NCBI GenBank assembly: GCA_965221845.1
Contig: OZ244919.1
Span: forward strand, 1 to 64,000
From: JAJEFO01 sp965221845
GTDB lineage: Bacteria; Pseudomonadota; Alphaproteobacteria; Rhodobacterales; Rhodobacteraceae
Length of the DNA stretch: 64,000 bases
Reading direction: 5' to 3'
Shown: one piece after another, positions 37,839 to 46,365 of the stretch
Position numbering within the stretch: the first letter of the stretch is position 1
Layout: each line of letters opens with the position of its first letter
Translations under genes and position numbers: made by a program
The notes under the pieces: generated by a model
Database searches by the model: none
Told to the model about the DNA's origin: nothing
Seen by the model: the letters and a program-made list of their open reading frames with translations, nothing else

Positions 37839-39488
37839 ATGAGCGTGGCCGAAGCCGCTTCCGCCGAAGCCCCGGGCGTTCTCGCCGCGAACCCCGACTG
37901 GTGGCGCGGCGCGGTGATCTACCAGATCTACCCCCGCTCCTTCCAGGACACGAACGGGGACGGGATCGGCGACCTGCCCGGAATCACCGAAAGGCTTCCC
38001 TACGTCGCGTCGATCGGCGTGGACGCGGTCTGGATCTCCCCGTTCTTCACGTCGCCGATGCTGGATCACGGCTACGATGTCTCGGACCACCGGGACGTTG
38101 ATCCGACATTCGGCGCGCTGGAAGACTTCGACGCCCTGGTCGCGGCGGCGCACCGGCTCGGACTGCGCGTGATGACGGATCTCGTGCTCAGCCACACCTC
38201 CAGCCAGCATCCGTGGTTTCGGGAAAGCATGGCCGACCGCACCAATCCCAAGGCCGACTGGTATGTCTGGGCGGACCCGAAGCCGGACGGAACGCCGCCG
38301 AACAACTGGCTGTCGGTCTTCGGCGGTCCGGCATGGGAATGGGACGGCGCGCGCATGCAGTACTACCTGCACAACTTCCTGCGCGAGCAGCCGGACCTGA
38401 ACTTCCACAACGCGGAGGTGCAGGACGCGGCTCTCGACGTGGCGCGTTTCTGGCTGCAGCGCGGCGTCGACGGGTTCCGCCTGGACACGGTGAACTTCTA
38501 CGTCCACGACGCCGAGCTCAGGGACAACCCGCCGCTCTCGAACATGGACGTCCCCGGCATGACCGCGCCGTCCGTCAATCCCTACGGCTTCCAGAGCCAT
38601 GTCCATGACAAGTCCCGGCCCGAGAACGTCGCCTTCCTGAGACGCCTGCGCGCCGTTATGGACGGGTTCCGGGACATCGCGTCCGTCGGGGAGGTGGGGG
38701 ATGACCAGCGGGGGCTGGAGATACAGGCGGAGTACACGCAGGGGCGGGAACTGCTGCACATGTGCTACGGCTTCGACTTCCTCTCGGCCCGTCGCCCGAC
38801 GGGCGACCGCATCGCCGAAGTGCTGGAGCGGTTCCAGCGCATCGCGAGGAACGGCTGGGCCTGCTGGGCGTTTTCGAACCACGACGTGGTGCGCCACACG
38901 ACGCGGTGGTCGCTTTCGCCGGAAGCGCACCGGACATATCTCGCGGTCCTTCTCTCGCTGCGGGGGTCGGTCTGCCTCTACCAGGGCGAGGAGCTGGGCC
39001 TGAACGAGGCAGACGTCGCCTTCGAGGATCTCCACGATCCGTACGGCATTCGCTTCTGGCCGGCCTTCAAGGGGCGTGACGGGTGCCGAACCCCGATGGT
39101 CTGGCATGCGCGCCGCCGGCACGGCGGCTTCAGCGACGCCAGGCCCTGGCTGCCCGTCGCGTCCGAGCACGCCGCGCGGGCCGTCGACGCGCAGGAGCGC
39201 GACCCGGATTCGATGCTGGGATTCTACCGCCGCATGATCGCCTATCGCGCCTCTCGCCCGGAGCTTGTCAAGGGCGCGTTCGATGTCGTCGAGGCGGACG
39301 AGGGGTTTCTCTCGGCGATCCGGACCCACGGCGGCAATCGCCTGTTCACGGCGTTCAACCTTTCGGAGCGTCCGCGCGAAGTGATCCTGCCTGCCGGCGC
39401 GTGGACGGCGGATCGCGACTCGCCGTTCGACGCCGGCGACGGCGCCGTCCTGCCGCCGTGGCAGGCAACCTTCAAGAAAGCGGGCTGA
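37839..39488 (+). CDS. aglA: Alpha-glucosidase, glycoside hydrolase family 13
   Basis: A 549-residue cytoplasmic enzyme that hydrolyses the imported alpha-glucosides to glucose. It lacks a signal peptide. GH13 regions are all present: IYQIYPRSFQDTNGDGIGDL (29-46), DLVLSHTS (114-121), nucleophile Asp216 in GFRLDTVNF, acid/base Glu285 in SVGEVGDD and the stabilising Asp349 in FSNHDVVR. It belongs to the oligo-1,6-glucosidase/sucrose-isomer side of the family. AGGA lies 8 nt before ATG 37839. Its place between permease and ATPase genes is the standard agl order. Confidence 0.93.
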   Translation: MSVAEAASAEAPGVLAANPDWWRGAVIYQIYPRSFQDTNGDGIGDLPGITERLPYVASIGVDAVWISPFFTSPMLDHGYDVSDHRDVDPTFGALEDFDALVAAAHRLGLRVMTDLVLSHTSSQHPWFRESMADRTNPKADWYVWADPKPDGTPPNNWLSVFGGPAWEWDGARMQYYLHNFLREQPDLNFHNAEVQDAALDVARFWLQRGVDGFRLDTVNFYVHDAELRDNPPLSNMDVPGMTAPSVNPYGFQSHVHDKSRPENVAFLRRLRAVMDGFRDIASVGEVGDDQRGLEIQAEYTQGRELLHMCYGFDFLSARRPTGDRIAEVLERFQRIARNGWACWAFSNHDVVRHTTRWSLSPEAHRTYLAVLLSLRGSVCLYQGEELGLNEADVAFEDLHDPYGIRFWPAFKGRDGCRTPMVWHARRRHGGFSDARPWLPVASEHAARAVDAQERDPDSMLGFYRRMIAYRASRPELVKGAFDVVEADEGFLSAIRTHGGNRLFTAFNLSERPREVILPAGAWTADRDSPFDAGDGAVLPPWQATFKKAG

Positions 39489-39500
39489 GGGAGGAGAGGC

Positions 39501-40625
39501 ATGGCCAATCTCGTGCTTAAGGGTGTCGCCAAGTCCTACGGCGTCGTCGATGTCCTCAAGGACATCAACCTGGACATCGAGACCGGCGAGCTGGTCGTCT
39601 TCGTCGGGCCGTCGGGATGCGGCAAGTCGACCCTTCTTCGCATGATCGCGGGCCTTGAAAGGATTTCGGGCGGCACACTGGAAATCGACGGCATGGTGGT
39701 GAACGACGTGCCGCCCTCCGAGCGCGGCATCGCGATGGTCTTCCAGTCCTACGCGCTCTATCCGCATATGACCGTGCGGGAAAACATGTCGTTCGCCCTG
39801 AAGATCGCGAAGATGGGCCGCGGCGAGATAGACGAACGGGTCGAGGCGGCCGCGCGGACCCTGCAGCTCCACAATCTGCTCGACCGGCTTCCCAAGGCGC
39901 TTTCCGGCGGCCAGCGCCAGAGGGTTGCGATCGGACGCTCCATCGTGCGCGACCCGAAGGTCTACCTGTTCGACGAGCCGCTTTCGAACCTTGACGCCGC
40001 GCTGCGCGTGGCGACCCGGATCGAGATCGCCCAGCTCAAGGAGTCCATGCCGGAATCGACGATGATCTACGTGACGCATGACCAGGTCGAGGCCATGACG
40101 CTCGCGTCGCGCATCGTGGTTCTGGCCGGCGGCGGGATCGCCCAGGTCGGCACGCCGCTGGAACTCTACGAGCGGCCGGAAAACGAGTTCGTCGCGCAGT
40201 TCATCGGCTCGCCCGCCATGAACCTGCTTCCCGGCAGCATTTCCGAGACAGGCGCACAGACGCGCATCGCGCTTTACGGCGGCGGCGAAGCCGTCTCGGA
40301 CGTGCCGTCACTGCCGGATGACCTGGGAATGAGCGTGAACGTCGGAGTGCGCCCGGAAGACTTCGTGGCAACCGATGGACCGCATGCCTTCAGGGGAAGG
40401 GTCAGCATCTCGGAGGCGCTTGGCGAGGTGACGATCCTGTATTTCGATCCGGCGGCCGGAGACTCGGACCCCGTGGTCGCCAAGCTGGCCGGCACGCACC
40501 TGAACCAGCGCGGCAAGGACGTTGCGCTGAGTGCGGATCCGTCCAAGGTGCACGTGTTCCATGACACCCAGTCGCTCCTGTACCGGGACCGTCCGGCGCG
40601 GCGCATAACGGTCAGGGCGCACTGA
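39501..40625 (+). CDS. aglK: Alpha-glucoside ABC transporter, ATP-binding protein
   Basis: A 374-residue ATPase that powers the AglE-F-G importer from the cytoplasmic face. Walker A GPSGCGKST (36-44), Q-loop in MVFQSYALYPHM, signature LSGGQRQRVAIGRS near 134, Walker B VYLFDEPLSNLD and the H-loop VTHDQVEAMTLA are intact. The C-terminal third is the MalK-type TOBE region (VGVRPEDF), which in relatives can bind regulators. GGGAGGAGAGGC precedes the ATG, 12 bp after aglA. It is the last gene of the operon. Confidence 0.93.
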   Translation: MANLVLKGVAKSYGVVDVLKDINLDIETGELVVFVGPSGCGKSTLLRMIAGLERISGGTLEIDGMVVNDVPPSERGIAMVFQSYALYPHMTVRENMSFALKIAKMGRGEIDERVEAAARTLQLHNLLDRLPKALSGGQRQRVAIGRSIVRDPKVYLFDEPLSNLDAALRVATRIEIAQLKESMPESTMIYVTHDQVEAMTLASRIVVLAGGGIAQVGTPLELYERPENEFVAQFIGSPAMNLLPGSISETGAQTRIALYGGGEAVSDVPSLPDDLGMSVNVGVRPEDFVATDGPHAFRGRVSISEALGEVTILYFDPAAGDSDPVVAKLAGTHLNQRGKDVALSADPSKVHVFHDTQSLLYRDRPARRITVRAH

Positions 40626-40805
40626 CGCCATCACGGCATGCGTCGCGCGGGTTCGCGCATCCGCTTCGCGCAGGCGGCTCAGGGGCCGCGCTGCCGCCGG
40701 ACATCCCGGCTGCCGGCGGGAAGGGCCGGCGGCGGACGGACCGAGGCCGTCCGGGAGGCCTCGGGGATGGCGTCGCCTGCCGCGAATTGCCGCCGAAGCC
40801 GGGAT

Positions 40806-40835
40806 TTGACCTTTGTTTCTGACAGGACGTGCAAT
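40806..40835 (+). promoter_or_regulatory. Candidate guaB promoter
   Basis: TTGACC at 40806-40811, an 18-bp spacer and TGCAAT at 40830-40835, 37 bp upstream of the guaB start and inside the 247-bp aglK-guaB gap. Confidence 0.4.
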
Positions 40836-40872
40836 AAGGGGTTGCCAGAGGAACCCTCCCGGGGAGATGGCG

Positions 40873-42324
40873 ATGGAGATTCGCGAGGCGCTCACCTTCG
40901 ATGACGTCCTGCTGGTGCCCGGAGCCTCCAAGGTGCTGCCGTCCGAGGTGGACACGCGCACCAGGGCCACGCGCGACGTCCATGTGAACATCCCGCTCCT
41001 GAGCTCTGCCATGGACACGGTGACGGAGGCCCGCATGGCGATCACGATGGCGCAGGCCGGCGGCATGGGCGTCATTCACCGCAACCTCGACGTCGCGGAG
41101 CAGGCCAGGCAGGTCCGGAGCGTCAAGCGGTTCGTCTCCGGCATCGTGTACAACCCCGTGACGCTGAAGCCCGGCCAGACGCTTGGCGATGCAAAGGCGC
41201 TTCAGGAAAGATACAGCGTCACAGGGTTTCCGGTCGTTGATCAGAATGGCCGGGTGCTTGGAATCGTGACAAACCGCGACATGCGCTTCGCGGAGGACGA
41301 CGCCACTCCGGTGAGCGCGATGATGACGGCCGATGACCTCGCCGTCCTGACGGAGCCCGCCGACCTGGACGAGGCGCGAAGCCTCATGAAGGCGCGACGG
41401 ATAGAGAAGCTGCTGGTCACCGACGGCAAGGGCAGGCTCACCGGCCTGCTGACGCTCAAGGACAGCGAGCAGGCCGTTCTCAACCCCCAGGCATGCAAGG
41501 ACCGGCTTGGCCGCCTGCGGGTGGCGGCGGCCACGACGGTCGGCGACGCCGGACACGAGCGTTCGGAAGCGCTGGTGGATGCGGGGGCCGACGTGGTCGT
41601 GATCGACACGGCGCACGGACATTCCGAGGGGGTCGTCCAGGCCGTCGCGCGCGCGAAGAGGCTGTCGAACGACGTCCAGGTCGTTGCAGGCAACGTGGCG
41701 ACGGGCGAGGCGGCGCAGGCGCTCGTCGATGCCGGGGCGGACGCGGTCAAGGTCGGAGTCGGGCCCGGTTCGATCTGCACGACCCGGGTCGTGGCCGGTG
41801 TCGGCGTTCCGCAGCTCACGGCAATCATGGACTGTGCGGCGCTTGCGGGAGACATACCCGTGATCGCCGATGGCGGCATCAAGTTCTCGGGCGACTTTGC
41901 AAAGGCGATCGCGGCCGGCGCATCCTGCGCCATGGTGGGCTCCCTGGTCGCCGGAACCGACGAATCGCCCGGGGACCTGGTTCTCTACCAGGGCCGGAGC
42001 TTCAAGTCCTACAGGGGCATGGGATCCCTGGGGGCCATGGCCCGGGGCTCGGCCGACCGGTATTTCCAGGCGGATGCCGCCTCGGACAGGCTCGTTCCCG
42101 AGGGAGTCGAGGGGCAGGTGCCCTACAAGGGCCCTGCGGCAAACGTCATTCACCAGCTGGTCGGAGGGCTGCGCGCCGCCATGGGATACACTGGCTGCGA
42201 GACCGTCGAGGAAATGCGAAGGGACTGCAGGTTCGTGAAGACAACCGGGGCGGGCCTGAGGGAGAGCCACGTTCACGATGTCCGGATCACCCGGGAAAGC
42301 CCGAACTATCGTACGGGCATCTGA
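40873..42324 (+). CDS. guaB: IMP dehydrogenase
   Basis: A 483-residue NAD-dependent enzyme converting IMP to XMP, the first committed step to GMP. The TIM barrel begins LTFDDVLLVPG; residues 90-205 form the CBS (Bateman) pair (VTGFPVVDQNGRVLGIVT and RIEKLLVTDGKGRLTGLLTL); catalytic Cys302 lies in GVGPGSICTTR, and the flap carries RGMGSLGAM. ATG 40873 is chosen because GGGGAG is 6 nt upstream; an ATG two codons earlier is also in frame. The rsmB-like pseudogene follows after 54 bp on the same strand. Confidence 0.95.
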   Translation: MEIREALTFDDVLLVPGASKVLPSEVDTRTRATRDVHVNIPLLSSAMDTVTEARMAITMAQAGGMGVIHRNLDVAEQARQVRSVKRFVSGIVYNPVTLKPGQTLGDAKALQERYSVTGFPVVDQNGRVLGIVTNRDMRFAEDDATPVSAMMTADDLAVLTEPADLDEARSLMKARRIEKLLVTDGKGRLTGLLTLKDSEQAVLNPQACKDRLGRLRVAAATTVGDAGHERSEALVDAGADVVVIDTAHGHSEGVVQAVARAKRLSNDVQVVAGNVATGEAAQALVDAGADAVKVGVGPGSICTTRVVAGVGVPQLTAIMDCAALAGDIPVIADGGIKFSGDFAKAIAAGASCAMVGSLVAGTDESPGDLVLYQGRSFKSYRGMGSLGAMARGSADRYFQADAASDRLVPEGVEGQVPYKGPAANVIHQLVGGLRAAMGYTGCETVEEMRRDCRFVKTTGAGLRESHVHDVRITRESPNYRTGI

Positions 42325-42378
42325 GCCGCGCATGGCTGCCCGGGGCGGCACGGCGCCGTCAGGCCGGATGGCTTCGCC

Positions 42379-43577
42379 ATGACACCGTCGGCGCGTGTCT
42401 CCGCTGCAGTGGAAGTCCTGGCCGCGATTCTCGAGGGAGCCGCCTCGGAACGCTGCCTGAGCCGCTGGGCGCGCAGGAACCGCTTCGCCGGCTCCGGCGA
42501 CCGTGCCGTGCCGCAATACGTGACCTCGTCTTCGGCGCGCTCAGGCGTCGCCGCTCGCTCGCATGGATGGGCGGCGCAGAAGACGGCCGGGCGCTGATGA
42601 TCGGCCATCTTCGCGGGTCCGGGGCCGATCCGGGCGGGGTGTTCACGGGCGCCGGACACGCGCCTGACCCTCTGACCGGGAACGAGGCACGGGCCGCCCG
42701 CGTCCTCGAAGAGGCTCCCCGTGACGTGCGGCTCGACTGCCCTGGCCGGCTCTGGCCGCAAATGCCGGAATCGCTGGGCGATGAAGCTGAGCCGATCCTT
42801 GCCCTGATGCAATCTCGCGCGCCCGTGTTCCTCCGAATCAACCTGGCCCGCACGGTTCCGGCGACCGCGCGGAGCAGGCTGGCAGCGGAAGGAATCGGGG
42901 CGCGGCCCCATGGGCTTTCCGCAACCGCGCTCGAGGTCACGCGGAACGCCCGCCGCGTTCGGCATGGCCGCGCATTCAGGACCGGCCTGGTCGAAACCAG
43001 GACGTCGCGTCCCAGGCCGTGATCGAACGCCTCCTGCCACATGCACGGGGCCTGCGCGTGCCGGACTATTGTGCGGGCGGAGGCGGCAAGGCTCTGGCGC
43101 TCGCGGCTGGCGGCGCCCGCAGCGTCACGGCACATGATTCGGAAGTCGCGCGCATGACGGACATTCCGGCCCGGGCCGAACGGGCCGGAACGCCGATCGA
43201 CGTCACGTATGCGCCGCGAGGCGAATTCGATCTCGTCCTTTGCGACGTGCCCTGTTCCGGAACGGGCGCGTGGCGGCGAAAGCCGGAGGCCAAGTGGACG
43301 CTCACCGCCTGCCGGCCTGGCCGGGCTTTGCGGCCTCCAGGACCTGATTCTCGAGAAGGCCGGGCGATTCGTCGCGCCGGGCGGCGTGCTGGCCTACGCG
43401 ACCTGCTCGCTCCTGAACATCGAGAACGAGGACCGGATCCGCGCCTTCCTGAAGCGCAGGGGCGACTGGCGTCGAATCGGCTCCGCGCGCTTCACCCCGC
43501 TTGACGGGGGAGACGGGTTTCCCCTTGCCCTGCTTGGCCGCAACGGCGAGCGCCCGGGCACGGAACCCGGGAGATGA
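42379..43577 (+). pseudogene. rsmB-like rRNA m5C methyltransferase gene, broken by three frameshifts
   Basis: Four consecutive pieces in three frames rebuild one NOL1/NOP2/Sun methyltransferase. Frame one: MTPSARVSAAVEVLAAIL to FAGSGDRA. It breaks at a 5-bp tandem duplication (GTGCC twice, about 42503-42512). Next: AAIRDLVFGALRRRRS to FRTGLVE, broken by an apparent 1-base loss near 43000. Next: DVASQAVIERLLPHARGL, the SAM site CAGGGGKAL, and DVPCSGTGAWRRKPEAKW with the first catalytic-region Cys, broken by an apparent 1-base gain near 43309. Last: LQDLILEKAGRFVAPGGVLAYATCSLLNIEN with the second Cys, ending at 43577. The intact ancestor would methylate a cytosine in 16S rRNA. The flanking guaB and recA are whole. 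Confidence 0.85.
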
Positions 43578-43645
43578 AAGGCAGGGGCCGGTCACGCCCG
43601 GGAGCCTGCACGCGCGGGAGGGGTCGGCTGGCCGAAAAAAAACGC

Positions 43646-43674
43646 TTGCAACGTTCTTTCTTTGATCCTATGAG
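43646..43674 (+). promoter_or_regulatory. recA promoter with LexA-box near-match in the spacer
   Basis: TTGCAA (43646-43651) and TATGAG (43669-43674) are 17 bp apart. Inside the spacer GTTC-N7-GATC (43653-43667) differs by one base from the alphaproteobacterial LexA site GTTC-N7-GTTC. A second near-match, GAAC-N7-AAAC, lies about 20 bp further on. Binding is inferred. Confidence 0.55.
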
Positions 43675-43750
43675 TCCGAAATGGAACAAAACGCAAACAT
43701 TAGCGTCGTTGCCGCCAGACGGCGTAAGTGAAATAAAGGAGGCGACAGCA

Positions 43751-44827
43751 ATGGCCACGGCAGAACTTCTCGACATGACATCAAGAAAGCAGGACGAAAG
43801 GCGGAAGGCGCTTGATTCGGCGCTGGCACAGATCGAACGCCAGTTCGGCAAGGGTTCGATCATGAAGCTGGGCGGCGGCAACGAGATGCCCGAGATCGAG
43901 GCGACCTCGACCGGATCGCTGGGCCTCGACATCGCGCTGGGCATCGGGGGGCTTCCCAAGGGACGGGTTGTCGAGATCTACGGCCCTGAATCTTCCGGCA
44001 AGACCACGCTCACGCTGCATTGCGTGGCCGAAGAGCAAAGAAAGGGCGGCGTCTGCGCCTTCGTCGATGCCGAGCACGCCCTGGATCCGCAGTACGCGAG
44101 GAAGCTTGGCGTCGATCTGGACGAGCTGCTTATCTCGCAGCCGGACACGGGCGAGCAGGCTCTCGAGATCACCGACACGCTGGTGCGCTCCGGCGCCGTC
44201 AGCATGGTCATCGTCGATTCGGTTGCGGCGCTCACGCCAAGATCGGAGCTTGAAGGCGACATGGGCGATTCCTCCGTGGGCGTTCACGCCCGCCTGATGA
44301 GCCAGGCGATGCGGAAGCTGACGAGCTCGATCGCCCGTTCGAACTGCATGGTGATCTTCATCAACCAGATCCGCATGAAGATCGGCGTCATGTTCGGATC
44401 GCCCGAAACCACCACGGGCGGCAACGCGCTGAAGTTCTATTCCAGCGTCCGCCTCGACATCCGCCGGATCGGGGCGATCAAGGACCGCGACGAGGTCGTT
44501 GGCAACACCACGCGCGTCAAGGTCGTGAAGAACAAGGTCGCGCCGCCGTTCAAGCAGGTTGAATTCGACATCATGTATGGGGAAGGCATCTCGAAGACGG
44601 GCGAGCTCATCGACCTTGGCGTCAAGGCCGGGGTGGTCGAGAAGTCGGGATCCTGGTTTTCCTATGGCGATGACCGGATCGGGCAGGGCCGCGAGAACGC
44701 CAAGGCCTTCCTGAAGGAAAATGCCGACGTCGCGCTTGAGATCGAGAGCAGGATCCGGTCTGCGCACGGGGTTGGGGACGACACGGACGAGGGCGACGGG
44801 CCTGAAGAGGTGGCTCTGGGCGCGTAG
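43751..44827 (+). CDS. recA: Recombinase RecA
   Basis: A 358-residue DNA strand-exchange ATPase and co-protease of the SOS response. The N-terminal polymerisation helix (ERRKALDSALAQIERQFGKG) is followed by Walker A GPESSGKT (78-85), Walker B VIVDSVAALTPR, loop L1 (EGDMGDSSVGVHARLMSQAMR), loop L2 with INQIRMKIGVMFGSPETTTGGNAL, and an acidic C-terminal tail (DDTDEGDGPEE). ATG 43751 has AAGGAGG about 8 nt upstream; the open frame further upstream covers the promoter and is not coding. In related genomes alaS usually follows directly; here the aioA fragment intervenes. Confidence 0.97.
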   Translation: MATAELLDMTSRKQDERRKALDSALAQIERQFGKGSIMKLGGGNEMPEIEATSTGSLGLDIALGIGGLPKGRVVEIYGPESSGKTTLTLHCVAEEQRKGGVCAFVDAEHALDPQYARKLGVDLDELLISQPDTGEQALEITDTLVRSGAVSMVIVDSVAALTPRSELEGDMGDSSVGVHARLMSQAMRKLTSSIARSNCMVIFINQIRMKIGVMFGSPETTTGGNALKFYSSVRLDIRRIGAIKDRDEVVGNTTRVKVVKNKVAPPFKQVEFDIMYGEGISKTGELIDLGVKAGVVEKSGSWFSYGDDRIGQGRENAKAFLKENADVALEIESRIRSAHGVGDDTDEGDGPEEVALGA

Positions 44828-44958
44828 CCGGGCACGGCGGTGCGCCGCAGCCGCCTGCCGCTTGGCACGTGGTTCCCGAGGGCCCGCGCCCCGTGGCGGC
44901 GCATTCCGACGGCATCTCCGCCCTCCAGCCCCGGCGCAGCCGGGCACCGCGGGTGGGT

Positions 44959-44973
44959 GGGGGGGGGGGGGGG
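44959..44973. repeat. G15 homopolymer
   Basis: Fifteen consecutive G immediately before the aioA homology, preceded by GGGTGGGT. It is the longest homopolymer in the window, paired in opposite sense by a C13 run at 49114. Confidence 0.95.
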
Positions 44974-45975
44974 CTGCAGCTGGACAGCGCGATTGGGGCG
45001 ACGCGTGAGGAGTTCGTGGACGCCATCGAGGGTGCAATCCGGGCGGGCGGCCTGTTTTCGGTCAACGTGGACATCATCCACACGCAGATCGGGCAGGCGG
45101 CCCATGTCATCCTGCCCGCCGTCAAGGCGGGCAGGATGAACCTGACGTCCATGAACGGGGAACGCCGCCTGCGGCTGACCGAGAAATACATGGACGGTCC
45201 CGGCCAGGCGATGCCCGGCTGCCTGATAGCGGCCCGGCTCGCGCAGCACATGGAACGCGTTCTGGCCGAGAAGGGACGAGCGGACCATGCTGCGCAATTC
45301 CGGGGATACGACTGGGAGACCGAGGAAGACGCCTTCATGGATGGCTACTATTCGGCCAACCCTGAAGTGACTTACGAACGTCTGCGCGCTGCAGGCACCA
45401 ATGGCGTTCAGGAGCCCGTCCAAGGGTTCGAGAACGGACAGCTCTTCGGCACGCTGCGACTCTATGAGGACGGCGTGTTCACGCGACATGGGCGCGAGGA
45501 CGGCAAGGCGCTGTTCTGTCACGCCACATGGCGGGGGCTGGAGGCGCCGGGCAAGGCGCAGCAGAAGGCGAACCATCGATTCCTGATCAACAACGGCCGA
45601 TCGAACCTCAACTGGCAGAACTGGTTCCTGGATCAGGACAACGACTTCTGCATGGATCGCTGGTCAGTGCCCTACATCCAGATCAACCCGGAGGACGCGT
45701 CGGAACTGGGCGTTGGAAACGGTGATCTCGTGGAGGTGCACAACAGCGATGGGGCCACGCAGGCCATGGTCTACATTGAGCCGACCGCGCGCCGGAACGA
45801 GACCTTCATGCTCTTTGGCGCGCCCTCGGGAACGCAGGGCAATGTAATCAACGGCGGCACGAACACCTTGATCCTGCCGAACTACAAGCAGACCTGGGCC
45901 GACATCCGCAAGATCGCCGACGCCAGCCCTGTGACGAGGAAGCAGAGTTTCAAGTCATGGGAGGTGAAACTCTAG
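44974..45975 (+). pseudogene. aioA: 5'-truncated arsenite oxidase large subunit (aioA) fragment
   Basis: About 333 codons match the C-terminal part of the molybdopterin arsenite oxidase AioA: EFVDAIEGAIRAGGLF, then HVILPAVKAGRMNLTSMNGERRLRL, DCLIAA-like GCLIAARLAQ, YDWETEEDAFMDGYY, TYERLRAAGTNGVQ, FLINNGRSNLNWQNWF and the molybdopterin-binding end NGDLVEVHNSDGATQAMVYI, FMLFGAPSGTQGNVI and KQTWADIRKI. The first roughly 500 residues, with the Fe-S site, are absent; homology begins right at the G15 tract with no start codon or ribosome site of its own. The frame is intact to the stop. No aioB (Rieske subunit), cytochrome or ars gene is nearby, so it cannot make a working oxidase. It sits between recA and alaS, pointing the same way. 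Confidence 0.8.
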
Positions 45976-46365
45976 GCGTGACCGTAACCGCTCACCTCTT
46001 GGTGGAAGGTTTGGCGGTTCCGGCGAGCGCGGCCTGGATGGCGCCTGGAACCGGGCGTTGGCGGCGCCGCCGGCCCGGCGGACCGGGCCGGCTCCCGGGG
46101 CGCCGCGCCTCTGCCGACGGCATTTGTCCCGCTGGTGCCGTGCGCACGGCATCCGTGTCCGCGCACCATTTCTCGATTTCCCGGCCCCGTATCATGCGCA
46201 TGCCGGCTTGGCAGACGACGAGGATGCTCCCCGCACCCGGGACGGCATTGATGTCGCCGATGCCTTGAAGCGTGAAGTCGTCCTGTCCACACGGCGGCCA
46301 CACGGTGGACAGCCCGGACTGCGGCGGATAGTCAGGCGCAACTTGCCAAACCGGGACAGCCGCCC
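45976..46365. other. Intergenic, no gene seen
   Basis: 390 bp between the aioA fragment and alaS. A minus-strand frame contains a protein-like run (FTLQGIGDINAVPGAG then SILVVCQAGMRMIRGREIE), which may be part of a lost gene, but I recognise no family and do not call it. The alaS promoter should lie here; no clear -35/-10 pair was found. Confidence 0.5.

Noticed and set aside
37743..40079. A 778-codon minus-strand frame across aglG-aglA-aglK
   Set aside because: Antisense to three clearly conserved genes and composed of biased His/Arg/Val-rich sequence.
40612..42516. A 634-codon minus-strand frame over guaB
   Set aside because: Antisense shadow of guaB; no recognisable domain.
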